Below, piece after piece: positions 45,849 to 57,424 of a stretch of DNA of 64,000 nucleotides (positions are counted from its first letter, which is position 1; each line of letters opens with the position of its first letter). The translations under genes and the position numbers were made by a program. This DNA is from Heliocidaris erythrogramma (taxonomy: Eukaryota > Echinodermata > Echinoidea > Camarodonta > Echinometridae): the NCBI GenBank assembly GCA_025617745.1, contig CM046858.1:42143850-42207849 (forward strand). The letters are read 5' to 3'. The notes beneath the pieces were generated by a model, which was not told the origin of the DNA, searched no databases, and saw only the letters and a list, made by a program, of their open reading frames with translations.

Positions 45849-48709
45849 TTCGTAGGTCAACCTACGGACCTACGTTGAGACCTACGTTGTCAGGATATAA
45901 GTAATCATAGCCTACGGACCTACGGACCTACGTTGTCAGGATATATAATATCATAGTCTACGGACCTACGGACCTACGTTGGCAGGGTGGCAGTAATATT
46001 AGGGTGCGCGGCCCGGTATTCGGTCATGTTCCAGAATTCGGTCACGCAGCTCTTTGAACAGCTGTGAAGAACTCATGAATAATTTTTGAGGCTCGAAACC
46101 TGTACATAACAGACACATAAACAAGGTACCTCTAATGTTGAAAGCAATTCAGGTCGGACGCCCTGGAAAAGATCTCCAAATACCCTCGAAACTGGTCAGT
46201 GTTACCCAAGTTTCCGCACTTCCGGGTTCCGTTAGCGCGTGAGTTAACACGCATAGCCATATGTAGACGCCTATGGTGAAATAACTATGTGTGCAGGTGC
46301 AATGAATTTAGTATGTGTGTGAAGAGGAGCTTCCGGTTCTTCCCTCTATCGCAGCGAATTTGCAAATGGCGATCTCAGCGATGAGCAAGAGCATATATAC
46401 CTCACCCCTGCCAGTGAGATGGCGCTCTTCCAGTATTCGGTCAGGCAACATTGAGTGCCTTGCGCCAACGCGCTTTGTGTGCAACTTGTCGCTTTGTGCT
46501 TCGCCGACGCGCTTTGCGCTTTGCTGACGCGCTTTGCTCTTTTTAGAAATACATTTTGTGCATTATTTCTGACCCTAGAGCTTCGATTTGTGGATTTTAA
46601 TGGATAAAAATTCTCATACATTTAAGTATGAATATATAGAAGCCACAGAAAATGCCTAAAAACGCAGAAATGTGACAAAAATGGTTATATAACTCTCCCG
46701 AGATGCAGCGCACTATCGCGTGACCGAATTGTGGGCGGCGCCGACCGAATACTGGGCGGAAAACTTCTCCTTCTTCTGTCGGCGATATTTTTTGGGGTAA
46801 GTTTCCATGTTTTAAATTATTTTGATAATTATTTAAAGGACAATTTTGCAGTTCTTTTGATGGTAGATTGTCAATTGAAAGAGATAAGTATTCATATCAG
46901 CGGCGATTTCTTTTTAAGTGACCGAATACCGGCGCGCGCACCCTATAACCTACGGACCTACGGACCTACGTTGGCAGGGTGGCAGTAATATTATAACCTA
47001 CGGACCTACGGACCTACGTTGCCAGGGTGGCAGTAATCTTAGCCTACGGACCTACGGACCTACGTTGGCAGGGTGGCAGTAATATTATAACCTACGGACC
47101 TACGGACCTACGTTGTCAGGATATAAGTAATATGAAAGCCTACAGACCTACGGACCTACGGACCTACGTTGCCAGGGTGTCAGTAATCATAGCCTACGGA
47201 CCTACGTTGTCAGGTGTAAGTAATAAGGAAGCCTACGAACCTACGTTGTCAGGATATAACTAATATGAAAGCCTACGGACCTACGGACCTACGTTGTCAG
47301 GTTATAAGTAATCATAGCCTACGGACCTACGGACCTACGTTGCCAGGGTGTCAGCAATCATAGCCTACGGACCTACGGACCTACGTTGTCAGGATATAAG
47401 TAATATCAAAGCCTACGAACCTACGCACCTACGTTGTCAGGGTGGCAGTAATATTATAACCTACGGACCTACGTTGTCAGGATATAAGTAATATCAAAGC
47501 CTACGAACCTACGCACCTACGTTGTCAGGGTGTCAGTAATCATAGCCTACGGACCTACGGACCTACGTTGCCAGGGTGTCAGCAATCATAGCCTACGGAC
47601 CTACGGACCTACGTTGTCAGGATATAAGTAATATCAAAGCCTACGGACCTACGGACCTACGTTGTCAGGTTATAAGTAATCATAGCCTACGGACCTACGG
47701 ACCTACGTTGCCAGGGTGTCAGCAATCATAGCCTACGGACCTACGGACCTACGTTGTCAGGATATAAGTAATATGAAAGCCTACGGACCTACGGACCTAC
47801 GTTGCCAGGGTGTCAGTAATCATAGCCTACGGACCTACGTTGTCAGGTGTAAGTAATAAGGAAGCCTACGAACCTACGTTGTCAGGATATAACTAATATG
47901 AAAGCCTACGGACCTACGGACCTACGTTGCCAGGGTGTCAGTAATCATAGCCTACGGACCTACGGACCTACGTTGTCAGGTGTAAGTAATAAGGAAGCCT
48001 ACGGACCTACGTTGTCAGGATATAACTAATATGAAAGCCTACGGACCTACGGACCTACGTTGCCAGGGTGTCAGTAATCATAGCCTACGGACCTACGTTG
48101 TCAGGATATAAGTAATCATAGCCTACGGACCTACGTTGCCAGGGTGGCAGTAATATCATAACCTACGGACCTACGGACCTACGTTGTCAGGTTATAAGTA
48201 ATCATAGCCTACGGACCTACGGACCTACGTTGCCAGGGTGTCAGCAATCATAGCCTACGGACCTACGGACCTACGTTGTCAGGATATAAGTAATATCAAA
48301 GCCTACGAACCTACGCACCTACGTTGTCAGGGTGGCAGTAATATTATAACCTACGGACCTACGGACCTACGGACCTACGTTGTCAGGATATAAGTAATAT
48401 CAAAGCCTACGAACCTACGCACCTACGTTGTCAGGGTGGCAGTAATATTATAACCTACGGACCTACGGACCTACGTTGTCAGGATATAAGTAATATGAAA
48501 GCCTACGAACCTACGCACCTACGTTGCCAGGGTGTCAGTAATCATAGCCTACGGACCTACGGACCTACGTTGTCAGGATATAAGTAATATCAAAGCCTAC
48601 GAACCTACGCACCTACGTTGTCAGGGTGTAAGTAATATGAAAGCCTACGGACCTACATTGCCAGGATGTCAGTAATCATAGCCTACGGACCTACGTTGGC
48701 AGGGTGTAA
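45849..48709. repeat. CCTACGGA satellite array, ~40 units
   Basis: Units of about 40-50 bp contain one to three 'CCTACGGA' octamers, then 'CCTACGTTG(T/C)CAGG' and one of a few spacer types ('ATATAAGTAAT', 'GTGTCAGTAATCATAG', 'GTGGCAGTAATATTATAA'). Blocks of several units recur in the same order (for example around 47250-47400 and 47640-47760), showing higher-order duplication. It is interrupted at 46002-46943 by element I. Short frames inside are repeat translation. Confidence 0.9.
46002..46943. mobile_element. Element I, TA-flanked TIR element in the satellite
   Basis: 'GGGTGCGCGGCCCGGTATT' on the left and '...ATACCGGCGCGCGCACCC' on the right, flanked by TA (46000-46001, 46944-46945) in a satellite unit that elsewhere reads 'AATATTATAACC'. 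A motif close to 'CC(A/G)G(T/A)ATTCGGTCA' recurs six times in both orientations, in and near the ends. 'GACGCGCTTTG(C/T)' is repeated at about 46465-46540. No transposase frame. Confidence 0.85.
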
Positions 48710-50646
48710 TTATTATTATTATAAGTAATATAACCTATGCGTTGTTGTAATCTTTTAAAGATATCTTCATTTTTTAATAGCAAACAAGCATTTCATAAAA
48801 TTTTATTCTTACTAGATATTTTTTTTTTTGGTACTATTATGTTATACAATAACCATATACGCCTATATATTGGGTTTTGAACGAGACAATGCCGTTTTAT
48901 TGTTTTGATTTTTTTTCTTTTGTAATTTTAGAACGAGTTTTTCTTTTGTAATTTTAGAACGAGATATCATATACCGGTACCCATGTTATCGATATGTGCC
49001 ATAAAAATGCTTGTTGGAAGATACATACCGTTTTAAGATAACTTTTATTTAGCATGAGTTAATAGAATATTGAACGATTATTATTTGTTTTAAGTACATT
49101 ACTATTATGATGTATAATAACATTCTATAAATTGGGTTTAGAACGAGACAATGTCGTTTTATTATCTTGATTTATATATTTTTTGCTTTCGTATTTTTAG
49201 AACGGCATGAGTTAATAGAATTTCGAACAATTATTATTTGTTTTAAGTACATTAGTATTATGATTCTATAAATTGGGTTTAGAACGAGACAATGTCGTTT
49301 TATTACCTTGATTTATATTTTTTTCTTTCGTATTTTTAGAACGAGACATCATATACCGGTACCAATGTTATCAATATGGGCCATAAAAATGCCTTGTTGT
49401 AACGTTTTAAAGATATCTTTTATTTAGTATGATTTATGTATATTGAACAATTATTGTAGAGGGCACCTTCCATGCACATCTGTGTGTACATGTACGTACG
49501 GCCTTGAATATCATCTCCCGAAAGTGCGGAAACGCCGAAAAGGGTTTAGGAATTATAAAGACAGTGAACGGAATCTTTCAAGAATATATGTGGATAGGTT
49601 TCTGAGTGAATGCGGATTTTAATACCTATTTTGCATTCCGCATCTTGTTCGCGGCCTATTCTTCATTTTGAATAGATCTTAATACTCAGTACGCTGAGTT
49701 ATTGTTTTATTATCATTTTTATCTGTTGCCTAGCAATTCGCAATTTGAGATCGGGATATCCTTTATTTTCTGTAAATTTTTACTTGTTGCGACCGTTTGA
49801 AGTCTTTGCTTGGAGTTTGGTTTATATAACATTTCTAAAATAGTGAGATGTGCGCCAAGTTTGACAAATCATAATTGCCAGTAGTTTATCATTTTTATAG
49901 AGTTTCTCTATTTTCTAGGATGAACACTTTAGGCCAACCAGTTAAAATTTGAAGTTTATCTAAATCGGCAAAATTATATATTATACTTCAATTCTTTTTA
50001 ATAAATCATGATATTTTTTTGTGTGTGGGGATATATTACATTGAGGTATTTACTTTTTAAAGGAATAAACATGTACAAGAAGGAAAATGCCAAAATTGTT
50101 TTAATGCAGTCATAAATTATTGAAGAACGTAAACTTTGATCACAACAGTGCTTCATGTGTATTCGTTACGATCGTCGTACATTTTTTCTCTGTTATCATA
50201 TATAGGGGCCTATACATTGTATCTCACTCAAGCCCGTTACTAGAATTTTATGAGAGGGGGGGGGGGGGGGGGTGTCCAGACTGTCCTCCATACGTCATAA
50301 TGCAGAGGGTTCGTTACTCCTACGGTTCCTAATTCCGAAAGTTTAATAGAGCCCTACATAACTTTTCGGAATTACTTAAACCCTGTTTCTTTTTACTACT
50401 TTATGACCTTTCCTTTTTTTTTGAGAAGTTCCGGACATCTTACAGAAAGCGACGAGGGTTCTGTTATCATTATTCGAATATGCGAAGCCCCCTTTTTCAG
50501 GCGCGTGACTAGGGAGTGGTAGTGGGGGCGGCCTCCCCACGAAACGTCAACTAAAAAAAAGAAATTAAAAAAAAAGGAGAACGCAAAAAAGGGCGGAAGT
50601 GAAAGAAAAAACCTATATGAAAGGGCGCTACTAGCCGTTATCTTTC

Positions 50647-51911
50647 TCTAAAAATTTGTAACATACAGTGCAGTATTGCATCCAAATAATTGAAAAGCAG
50701 TTCGGGCGTCGAACCCCACTTTCCGCCTTAAAAAGGGTTCTTCGAGCAGTCATCTTTTGCGCTTCGCACGTACGGGAGGAGAGGGGGGCTCACCCCTGCA
50801 CCCACCCCTTTTACATACCCCCCGCCATGAAATTAAATCCTGGCTAAGCGGCATTTGAATAACCAAAGAAACAAAGCTGTAATAATGTACATGACTTTGT
50901 ATCTGATAGGCTTATTATTTGTATTTTTTAGATTTGTTTCGTGCTTGCACAAAACTTGCTATATAAACATTTCCAAATCAAACCCGGCACCCCCCTCTCG
51001 ACAGTGGTTTTGAAAAATCAAGATTTTGTATGCATGTTCATCCGTCTCGTAATGTACATTATCACATTCAGAGGTGACGAGAAACAAAATGCATAAATTA
51101 CTTGTACTTGCGTTCTTTTCGCTCCGCAAAGCGACCGCCTTTTGATGGTGAAACCGACATTTTGCGCGTGTGAATGGTATGTGACCTCTTTTCGTCAGCA
51201 TGCCTTTTTCCTTCCACATCTACCGCGCACGAATATAATGTAATCTGTCTAACACATGATTATCGATTTTTCTCTCTCTCCTAAATCACGCGCTTGTATG
51301 ATAATCTCGGCTGAGTTCACGTTCTCTCTGCTAAAGAAAAACAGTCTCTGTTTCCGCTATATTGATTGCATTTTTTTTAAAGTCATAACTGCCTCTTGTA
51401 AAATTAACGCCCTGACAATTTTTTCTCTCCTAAATCACGTACATGTATAGGGAATATCATAATATCGAAAGCTGAATTTCATTTCTGTGTACTCTTTCCT
51501 TTTTACTTGATTAAAAGCGATGGGAACAAAAAAGGTTAATGGGAATATTATTTTACCCTGCTCTAATTATTTAAAAATGTGTATCTACGGCTTCCTAAAA
51601 TCTAAATTTCTTTTCTTTTCCCCATGTCTGCATGTTATGGAAGTATATAATCCGCCCCTTTCAAAGAACAAGAATTAATGAAGCACCTCCTCAGGCCCCT
51701 GCACGATACGATTATTGATTTTTTTTTTTCTCTCTCTCTCCCTATGTTACGGGGGTGGCAGGGGGGCCCACCCGCCAACCCTCCCGCGCAAAAGCGCTGA
51801 CGTTTAATAGCAAATTCGAGATAAAGATAACGGTAGGCGGAAAGTACGGTTCGACGCCCGGACTGATTTTCAACTGACTTGTGTTTAGACGCAATGCTGC
51901 ACTGCATGTAA
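50647..51911. repeat. Inverted repeat within D, possible insertion
   Basis: The segment 50647-50722 ('GTTCGGGCGTCGAACCCC') pairs with 51832-51911 ('GGTTCGACGCCCGGACTG'). G-rich stretches lie beside both. The interior has no gene; frames at 51219-50959 minus and 51256-51450 show no motif. Ends and target duplication were not resolved. Confidence 0.5.
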
Positions 51912-52507
51912 CAGGGTGACCATTTTAAGATAACTTTCATTTAGCATGAGAACGATTATGATTTGTTTTAAGTACATTAAGTTATAATAACATTCTGTAA
52001 ATTGGGTTTAGAACGAGACAATGTCGTTTTATTATCTTGATTTATATATTTTTTTTCGTATTTTTAGAACGAGACATTATATACCGGTACACATGTTATC
52101 AATATGGGCCATAAAAATGCCTCGTTGTCACGTTTTAAAGTTATGCTTTATTTAGCATGATTTATGTAGAATATTGAACAATTATTGTAGAGGGCACCTT
52201 CCATGCACATCTGTGTGTACGGCCGTGAATATCATGAGATAATGAGGATGAGTATGACCGTGACTAAGAAGGATGGGAGGGGTGGGATGAAATACGGGTC
52301 CACGTCCCCTGTGGATCGGGAATGAATAACATTTTTTTAATGATCAAAAGGGCCATAATTTATAATGGGTCCAGTCATGGAGAGTGCAATGGAATTATGG
52401 GGGGAGGGGGGTTCTGGGGTTGAGACAAACGTCCGAATTGGTGCATAAAATACAAATGAACAATGTCATCAATTTGGGGGAGGGTGTGCGGTCCTATCAT
52501 ACCACCC

Positions 52508-52541
52508 CGTCTCTCTCTCTCTCTCTTTATCTCTCTATCTA

Positions 52542-52575
<34 letters not shown>

Positions 52576-52590
52576 TCTCTCTCTTTCTTT
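52508..52590. repeat. (CT)n/(CTAT)n microsatellite
   Basis: About 80 bp of 'CTCTCT' with 'CTATCTAT' interruptions. The frames crossing it are low-complexity translation. Confidence 0.9.
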
Positions 52591-54480
52591 TGCTTTTCTG
52601 TTCCTTTTCTGTTTTTCCCGACTAGAGAGCTCTAATTATATATTAACAAAATATATTTATTTTCGTATTTTTTAAATAAATAAAGTGATATTAAAAAATT
52701 TCTTTGAAAAACATACTTAATGATGTTATCCCATATGCCTATAACATAACTAGTTTAGTATATATGATCATTATGTAATCTTTACAAGTACTTGTAGTTT
52801 TATTAAAATTAAAACATCGTTAATTTTTTTGTTGTTGTTATGTATTTTATGTTTGCATGGAAGAAAAAGAATAAAATAATTATATTTCATATCTTTAACC
52901 TCTTCGGTACAGAGTCTACATTTGATCGTTTGGCTCGATAACTTTCCATACAAAACCCTAAAAAATATACCAGAAGCATGAATAGAAAGAGCAAGAATGT
53001 CTGCACACATCGTGTCCATTTTTGCTGCATGACCATATTGCATTTAATGCCAGAATTCTAAAAAGGAGAATAAGCTTAATAATCCTTAAAATGGCAACAC
53101 TTTGAGAGGTTCAAAGTCGCTGTGTTTTATATTCTGGCTATATTTCAGACTATTTAACAAGTAAAATTGTGTTTTATATTGTGGCTATATTTCAGACTAT
53201 TTAACAAGTAAAATCGACTGAATATTTCAGGTTGTAGTCGATCCACAAGTGTTTAAAGAAGAAAATTTCTACTTTGATTTAAAAGGTAGAAAGTTGGTGT
53301 CAAGATTCAAAAAGGAATATTTATATAGATATGACAATTAAAAAAAATACTATAATGATGTTATAATTATATAAATTGTGTTTAGAACGAGACAATGTCG
53401 TTGTATTATCTTGATTTATATATATTTCTTTTGTATTTTTAGAACGAGACATCATAAACCGGTACCCATGTTATCAATATGGGCCATAAAAATGCCTTGT
53501 TGTAACGTTTTAAAGTTATGCTTTATTTAGCATGATTTATGTAGAATATTGAACAATTATTGTAGAGGGCACCTTCCATGCACATCTGTGTGTACGGCCG
53601 TGAATATCATGAGATAATGAAGACGATTTAATAGTATGACCGTGACTGTGAAGGTCCATATTTTATTATTATAAAACATATATGGCCATGACGTTTTTTC
53701 TTTTTATTTTTGAGTTTTACCACCACCTTACATTCGCGAGAACTACTACGGAACGGAAAGGGACAATTCGGTGGTGAATTTTCCAATTTTCAAGATATTC
53801 ATTTATTGCTTTTGTTTAGAATAACATATAAACAATTGTTAAAATTATAATTCATATAAATGACCTGAAAATAGAGTATAGTTTATAATCTTATTCTATT
53901 TCAAAAGGGTCAAAGTTTAGAAAGTTCACAACGTAGGTAACACCCCAAACATTACTTATTAACAAACAGACGGGACTACGTCGAGACAACGTAGGTGCGT
54001 AGGCTCAACCTACGTTGATACAGCGTTTTGGTAGGGTATTCTATAGTTAAGCCAAATTTTTGTCCACGAAGAAACTCGGGATCGCAAGCGCACAGCGATC
54101 TTAACGATCGCGCACACAGAAAATCGGGACTTTCCGTGTATGCCACATAGGGACCGAATTTTTAAGGACAAAACTCTTTTGGGGAGATGTCAGCGCCCGC
54201 GGCGACCAGGAAATGTACACAATGACTCCGATAGCTCGTTTCGCGAGAATCAACAGTAAATTACGGATTTGATTTTTGGAAATATCTTTTCCAACATCGG
54301 TGAGTTGAATTTATTGTATTTCTTGGATATTTAGTGGTCGGTTTTTGTAAATTAAATGCCGATTTTGAGTGAATGTTTGTGACTTTTGTGCAGTGGTGTT
54401 TTAAAAAGTTGAGGTGTATGACTGCCTACATTATACACACGAAGTATAGGAATGTAGCTATGAGTGGTAGGCCCTAGTAT

Positions 54481-55172
54481 CACTCATAGCTACATTCCTA
54501 TACTTCGTGTGTATAATGTAGGCAGTCATACACCTCAACTTTTTAAAACACCACTGCACAAAAGTCACAAACATTCACTCAAAATCGGCTTTTAATTTAC
54601 AAAAACCGACCACTAAATATCCAAGAAATACAATAAATTCAACTCACCGATGTTGGAAAAGATATTTCCAAAAATCAAATCCGTAATTTACTGTTGATTC
54701 TCGCGAAACGAGCTATCGGAGTCATTGTGTACATTTCCTGGTCGCCGCGGGCGCTGACATCTCCCCAAAAGAGTTTTGTCCTTAAAAATTCGGTCCCTAT
54801 GTGGCATACACGGAAAGTCCCGATTTTCTGTGTGCGCGATCGTAAAGATCGCTGTGCGCTTGCGATCCCGAGTTTCTTTGTGGACAAAAATTTTATTGGC
54901 CGATTTTAGTCTAAGACATCAGCAGTATGTAAACAGCACGCGATCGCAAAACAAATCGGCGGGGATTTCTCCGGTTTTGGACAAGATTTTGACTTTGGAT
55001 TTTGCTGAAAATATCAAAAGTTCTTCCTAACGGCCATTTGAGGTAGGAGTGAGATTTTTAAGGGCTGAATTTGAAAGCAAGGTATTTAAAATATTTATCT
55101 TATTTTCCCCCCATACCTTTAGTACATGCGACAGAAAATACCAACTATTTTACAGGAATGTACCCGTGAGTG
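54481..55172 (-). mobile_element. Element F, 692-bp family, inverted copy
   Basis: It starts 'CACTCATAGCTACATTCC' and ends 'GGAATGTACCCGTGAGTG', the reverse orientation of A-C, with duplication CCTAGTAT at 54473-54480 and 55173-55180. With the end of B it makes an inverted pair around only 14 bp (54467-54480), a hairpin with arms of about 400 bp. Confidence 0.88.
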
Positions 55173-55536
55173 CCTAGTATGTTGTTGTTGTTGTTGGAGC
55201 TTGATGGCGCTCTTCAATCTTCATAGATTATCTGCGCCACTGACGTTCCATATTACTTATTTGGCCTCATCTTTGTGATGTCCACTTTGTTGAGGTGGGT
55301 TCGCTTTTCCCGTCCAATGTGAATGTCTTCGGGTTTGAACTGGCTCACCTGCCTCTGCGAAGTGCAAAATTAGTTTCCCATCACCTTTTAATTGTGCATT
55401 ATTGTAATCAAACTTTCGTACTAAAAAATAATGAGGATAATGACGAATCGAATTCCTTTTTTTATATTTTTTCGATTTATTGCACTATTTCTATAGTATA
55501 AGGTACAATTATAATACGCATGCCCATGGGTTATAG

Positions 55537-56675
55537 CACTCATAGCTACATTCCTATACTTCGTGTGTATAATTTAGGCAGTCATACACCTCAACTTTTT
55601 AAAACACCACTGCACAAAAGTCTCAAACATTCACTCAAAATCGGCATTTAATTTACAAAAACCGACCACTAAATATCCAAGAAATACAATAAATTCAACT
55701 CACCGATGTTGGAAAAGATATTTCCAAAAATCAAATCCGTAATTTACTGTTGATTCTCGCGAAACGAGCTATCGGAGTCATTGTGTACATTTCCTGGTCG
55801 CCGCGGGCGCTGACATCTCCCCAAAAGAGTTTTGTCCTTAAAAATTCGGTCCCTATGTGGCATACACGGAAAGTCCCGATTTTCTGTGTGCGCGATCGTA
55901 AAGATCGCTGTGCGCTTGCGATCCCGAGTTTCTTCGTGGACAAAAATTTTATTGGCCGATTTTAGTCTAAGACATCGGCAGTATGTAAACAACACGCGAT
56001 CGCGAAACAAATCGGCGGGGATTTCTCCGGTTTTGGACAAGATTTTGACTTTGGATTTTGCTGAAAATATCAAAAGTTCTTCCTAACGGCCATTTGAGGT
56101 AGGAGTGAGATTTTTAAGGGCTGAATTTGAAAGCAAGTATTTAAAATATTTATCTTATTTTCCCCCCATACCTTTAGTATGATGGGGAGCCCCATGTCTG
56201 CGCACCTAAGGTTTTGACCTGAAAATGAACAAGAATTTCTTCAATATTCCTCTAAAGTTTATTTTTATATTATTCCTGATATTCTAAAGAGTAAGTCTGC
56301 AAAAAATCTCATCAAAATTAGAGCAAGAACAATGCCATTTTCACAAGAAACGGTGGCTGTGTCATTTCAACATTGCAAAATCAATGGTGCCCCATGTCTG
56401 CGCACTCATTCATTTTACACGCAGTTCGGGAGTTTTGACGTGAAAGACAACATTTTGAGGCTTGTGAATAAAAGGTTTGAAATAAGACCTTTTTTCATTA
56501 TTATGACTCGTTTTTGCATGAATACTTATCGCTATGATAAAGATGAAAAGTTTGTGTTCGTTGCGTGTTTTGTTTTATTAGAATCGCGCATTTACGCGTG
56601 TGCGCAGACTTGGGCACTCTAGCCATACATGCGACAGAAAATACCAACTATTTTACAGTAATGTACCCGTGAGTG
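55537..56675 (-). mobile_element. Element G, second inverted copy, interrupted by H
   Basis: Nearly identical to F apart from 448 bp inserted at 56180-56627. Its outer left 8 bp (GGTTATAG) and right 8 bp (CCTAGTAT) differ, so they are not a target duplication but the product of the tandem duplication. Confidence 0.85.
56180..56625. mobile_element. Element H, TA-flanked TIR element in G
   Basis: TA at 56178-56179 and 56626-56627. Inverted ends share 'CCC(A)(T/A)GTCTGCGCAC' about 12 bp in. A third 'CCCCATGTCTGCGCAC' stands internally at about 56391. The uninterrupted sister site in F reads 'TTAGTACATGCG', which dates the insertion to after the duplication. A 96-codon frame covers the interior without a motif. 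Confidence 0.82.
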
Positions 56676-57039
56676 CCTAGTATGTTGTTGTTGTTGTTGG
56701 AGCTTGATGGCGCTCTTCAATCTTCATAGATTATCTGCGCCACTGACGTTCCATATTACTTATTTGGCCTCATCTTTGTGATGTCCACTTTGTTGAGGTG
56801 GGTTCGCTTTTCCCGTCCAATGTGAATGTCTTCGGGTTTGAACTGGCTCACCTGCCTCTGCGAAGTGCAAAATTAGTTTCCCATCACCTTTTAATTGTGC
56901 ATTATTGTAATCAAACTTTCGTACTAAAAAATAATGAGGATAATGACGAATCGAATTCCTTTTTTTATATTTTTTCGATTTATTGCACTATTTCTATAGT
57001 ATAAGGTACAGTTATAATACGCATGCCCATGGGTTATAG

Positions 57040-57424
57040 CACTCATAGCTACATTCCTATACTTCGTGTGTATAATGTAGGCAGTCATACACCTCAACTT
57101 TTTAAAACACCACTGCACAAAAGTCACAAACATTCACTCAAAATCGGCTTTTAATTTACAAAAACCGACCACTAAATATCCAAGAAATACAATAAATTCA
57201 ACTCACCGATGTTGGAAAAGATATTTCCAAAAATCAAATCCGTAATTTACTGTTGATTCTCGCGAAACGAGCTATCGGAGTCATTGTGTACATTTCCTGG
57301 TCGCCGCGGGCGCTGACATCTCCCCAAAAGAGTTTTGTCCTTAAAAATTCGGTCCCTATGGCGTACATGGAAAAGTTCCGATTTTCACTCATGGCTACAT
57401 TACTGTAAAATAGTTGGTATTGTC
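57040..57424 (-). mobile_element. Third inverted copy, internally deleted
   Basis: Matches F from its left end to about 57387 ('GTTCCGATTTTC'), then jumps to the distal end piece 'TACTGTAAAATAGTTGGTAT' (57401-57420). Most of the distal half is lost. Confidence 0.75.

Larger units (their letters stand above)
48720..53640. repeat. Repeated ~200-bp blocks inside element D
   Basis: Sequence 'GAACGAGACAATGTCGTTTT', 'CATATACCGGTACCCATG' and 'GGGCACCTTCCATGCACATC' recurs in the same order at about 48870-49060, 49130-49200, 49260-49500, 51985-52240 and 53375-53620. Between 49500 and 51950 is a different segment with its own inverted ends. The interval is AT-rich and holds no recognised gene. A tandem pair of about 45 bp ('GCTATATTTCAGACTATTTA') lies at 53120-53213. 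Confidence 0.65.
45004..54053. mobile_element. Element D, ~9-kb TIR element inserted in B
   Basis: Both ends carry 'AACTATAGAATACCCTACCA' inverted (from 45009 on the left, to 54048 on the right), preceded by GG at the outer ends. An 8-bp duplication AAATTTTT lies at 44996-45003 and 54054-54061. Subterminal 'CGTAGG...CCTACG' palindromes occur at both ends. No transposase was recognised in about 9 kb, so it is a very large non-autonomous element. GG-start TIRs with 8-9-bp duplications would fit Merlin- or MULE-like groups, undecided. Confidence 0.75.
44018..54466 (+). mobile_element. Element B, same family, split by two insertions
   Basis: It starts 'CACTCTCGGGTACATT' and ends 'AGCTATGAGTG', flanked by GTAGGCCC at 44010-44017 and 54467-54474. 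Its own sequence is in three blocks: 44018-44147, 44847-45003 and 54062-54466. These sum to 692 bp, the length of copies A and F. Element C interrupts the first junction and element D the second. Confidence 0.85.
55173..57039. repeat. Tandem duplication of element F plus 364-bp flank
   Basis: The flank 55173-55536 recurs as 56676-57039, and the transposon 54481-55172 recurs as 55537-56675 (with element H inside). A third transposon copy starts at 57040. The joint at 55536/55537 is exactly at the transposon end and has GGTTATAG outside it; the same 8 bp stand at 57032-57039. The repeated 68-codon frame (55295-55501 and 56798-57004) just reflects the duplication. Confidence 0.88.

Noticed and set aside
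45849-48709. Regular repeats with spacers that look like a CRISPR array
   Set aside because: Spacers are a few recurring types, not unique, the unit has internal octamer repeats, and the DNA is animal. It is a satellite.
54055-54062. Nine-base duplication AAATTTTTG for element D
   Set aside because: Eight bases make the host copy exactly 692 bp and align the GG starts of both ends, so the ninth match is probably chance.
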